From the NCBI GenBank assembly GCA_009746045.1, contig RPFO01000103.1, positions 412,070 through 476,069 of the forward strand: a DNA stretch of 64,000 nucleotides, given 5' to 3'. Numbering within the stretch: position 1 is the first letter of the stretch; the number at the start of each line of letters is the position of its first letter. This document shows, piece after piece, positions 62,801-64,000 of this stretch. The notes below the pieces were generated by a model that did no database searches, had not been told where the DNA came from, and saw only the letters and a list, made by a program, of their open reading frames with translations. A program made the translations under genes and the position numbers. Origin of the DNA: Mesostigma viride (Eukaryota; Streptophyta; Mesostigmatophyceae; Mesostigmatales; Mesostigmataceae).

Positions 62801-64000
62801 GTGGGTGGGTGGATAGGAAGTAGTGGTTTTATTATGGTTCACGGGGTGAGGACCATGGTAGTATGATAGGTAGCACGATACATGGTATGTTAGATAGTAG
62901 GTTAGATAGTATGATAGATAGTAGGTTAGATAGTATCATACATAGTACTTTAGATAGTATTGTAGGTTCGGGGGGTGGCGGGGTGAGGCGTAATGTAGTT
63001 GGTCGGCGGGGTAGCTTACCTTGTTTGGAAAAAAGGTAGTGCTGTGTGGAGGCTGGGCTACGAGGCTGCCGTGGTGATGTGGCGATGTGACAATCGTTGT
63101 TATTTACATAAGCTACTGATTTCAGGAGTAAACTACACACGCACACCCACACTATGTTTTATGTATGATGGTAGTGGGATTTTAGATTAGTGAATCGCGT
63201 GCTTTTCTGGTGGTGCGGAGAAGAGTACACTGCCCACTGTGAACCATTATAGTGACCGCGCGTGCTTGGTGGCTAGTTGATTACGTGGCAGGCTTCATGC
63301 TGGGCGCAAGGAAAGAATGCTTGCCCGTTTGTGATGAATGTACTGACCGCTAGAAGGTGCGGGGTGACTGGACATTCTCGCAGGCCTCATGCTGGGCGGT
63401 GCCGACAAGAAGTTTTCGCCCTTGGTTAACAACATTACAGTGAACCCGCATGCCTGATGGCTCGATGGTTTGATGGCTTGTTTGTATGTGTTTATACGTG
63501 GCCGGCAGGCTTCATGCTGGGCGGTGCCGACAAGAACGTGGTCCGCATCACACGCAAACGGGGGTCAACCCCCGTCATCGAGTCGGGTGTCGATGGACTG
63601 GAGTTGCTCAAGACCACACAGGTGGGGCCATGGCATGGTCAGACTAGTCTCTATTTAGATATACTAATTCATGTGCTACTTGATGTATACTACTATGATA
63701 CTAGATATACTGCTTGATGTATACTACTATGATACTAGATATACTACTTGATGTCTGCTGTTTTCCACATCCCGTAGTGACCTGTGCATCCACTCACAAA
63801 GTTTTTCGGTCTCTATGGTGTATGTTCACGCAATCTGGCGTTGAGAAGTCCTACCGCCACGGCCTGACAACGCTATATGAGTACCGTGCCTCTACCATGC
63901 TAAGGAGATTTATGGGAGTCCATAGAGCTTTCATTTCTATGCGTTCACTATGAACGTTTGTGACCACTCCGTCCTGCTTTGAGAAGTTTTGCCGCAAGAG
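59882..64000 (+). CDS. UOX: urate oxidase (uricase), first 4 exons, runs off the window
   Basis: Uricase oxidises urate to 5-hydroxyisourate in peroxisomes, the first step from urate towards allantoin. Exons 59882-60070, 61376-61468, 62527-62602 and 63509-63621 join in phase to 157 residues of an expected 300 or so. Motifs: RHGKSKVRVGRVWR with the catalytic Lys (K12), SSVIATDTMKNT with the catalytic Thr (T57), YYVAQKLDKRCALEVFALAL, VAEKRWERATVGGQPHDHGF, and SGVDGLELLKTTQ. The start is the Met that aligns with known uricases. The peroxisomal C-terminal signal would lie outside the window. Near 63971-63999 the phrase CFEKFCRK resembles the next conserved block (SGFexFxRD) but lacks a clear acceptor, so it may be an echo of exon 5. 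Confidence 0.93.
61536..61573 (+). repeat. echo of uricase exon 2, internal/3' part
   Basis: TGCGCGCTGGAGGTGTTTGC copies 61411-61430 of the exon, about 140 bp downstream in intron 2. Confidence 0.85.
62027..62526. repeat. 49-bp minisatellite leading into the uricase exon 3 acceptor
   Basis: About 10 copies of a unit containing TTCTCCGCTGGCCTTTCCTT, then TCCCTTGTGTTTGGGGTGAC, then GTCGGACCG. The last, diverged unit (TTTCCTTTGTCCTTGAGTGA, CGCCTGACAG) supplies the pyrimidine tract and acceptor of exon 3. The unit is open in all three minus-strand frames, so it creates a spurious long open frame (61623-62642). Confidence 0.93.
62624..62680 (+). repeat. echo of uricase exon 3, 3' edge
   Basis: GGTGGGAGCGCGCCACxGTT and CACGACCACGG copy the exon 3 end and donor (62559-62609), offset 69 bp. 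The donor GGTGGG became GGTCGG. Confidence 0.9.
63284..63412 (+). repeat. two echoes of uricase exon 4, 5' edge
   Basis: GGCAGGCTTCATGCTGGGCG at 63284-63310, and CGCAGGCCTCATGCTGGGCG with GTGCCGACAAGAA at 63378-63412. Both precede the real exon 4 start (63507) and both keep an AG acceptor. Confidence 0.92.

Overview
This is nuclear DNA from a eukaryote, most likely a green alga (Viridiplantae). Four things point there. A plant-type FKBP42/TWISTED DWARF1 homologue and a plant-type S26-peptidase-like protein are present. Interstitial telomeric arrays have the plant/algal unit (GGGTTTA)n. Two genes have a chlorophyte-style TGTAA motif about 60-110 bp past the stop. Genes are split by many GT-AG introns, exons are GC-rich at third positions, and introns are packed with microsatellites, minisatellites and G/C homopolymers. 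I cannot name the species.

Layout. 1-5.7 kb: three decayed LINE (non-LTR retrotransposon) copies and one copy of a dispersed DNA-transposon-like family. 6.2-12.0 kb (-): coatomer epsilon subunit, 7 exons, complete. 12.9-19.1 kb (+), divergent from it: an S26 signal-peptidase-like protein, 6 exons, with both catalytic residues replaced. 19.1-22.5 kb: degenerate repeats and a 693-bp transposon with a 5-bp target duplication. 22.5-24.4 kb (-): single-exon F-box-like/LRR (AMN1-type) protein. 24.4-28.0 kb: no gene seen. 28.0-34.2 kb (-): TWD1/FKBP42, 6 exons, complete. 34.7-38.2 kb: PIF/Harbinger-like transposon with inverted repeats, a 3-bp target duplication and an internal G-box satellite. 38.9-44.6 kb (+): SLC4/borate-bicarbonate transporter, 3 exons. 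47.8-59.3 kb (-): PhnP/C777.06c-type metallo-beta-lactamase-fold hydrolase, 8 exons over 11.5 kb, including a 36-nt exon. 59.9 kb to the window end (+): urate oxidase, first 4 exons.

Exon structures were derived by reading conserved family motifs across splice sites and checking that intron phases close. Every join proposed for the COPE, TWD1, SLC4, metallo-hydrolase and uricase genes is phase-consistent. The genes are housekeeping functions (COPI coat, FKBP co-chaperone, anion transport, purine degradation) and do not form a pathway cluster.

The most unusual signal is a recurring one. Introns, and two 3' flanks, carry degenerate direct copies ('echoes') of the immediately adjacent exon edge, often including the splice site, usually 65-160 bp away. 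I find them beside exons of all six intron-containing genes, on both strands. In places an echo abuts a telomeric array or appears to seed a minisatellite. This looks like a genome-wide habit of local duplication at exon-intron junctions and is the thing most worth following up.
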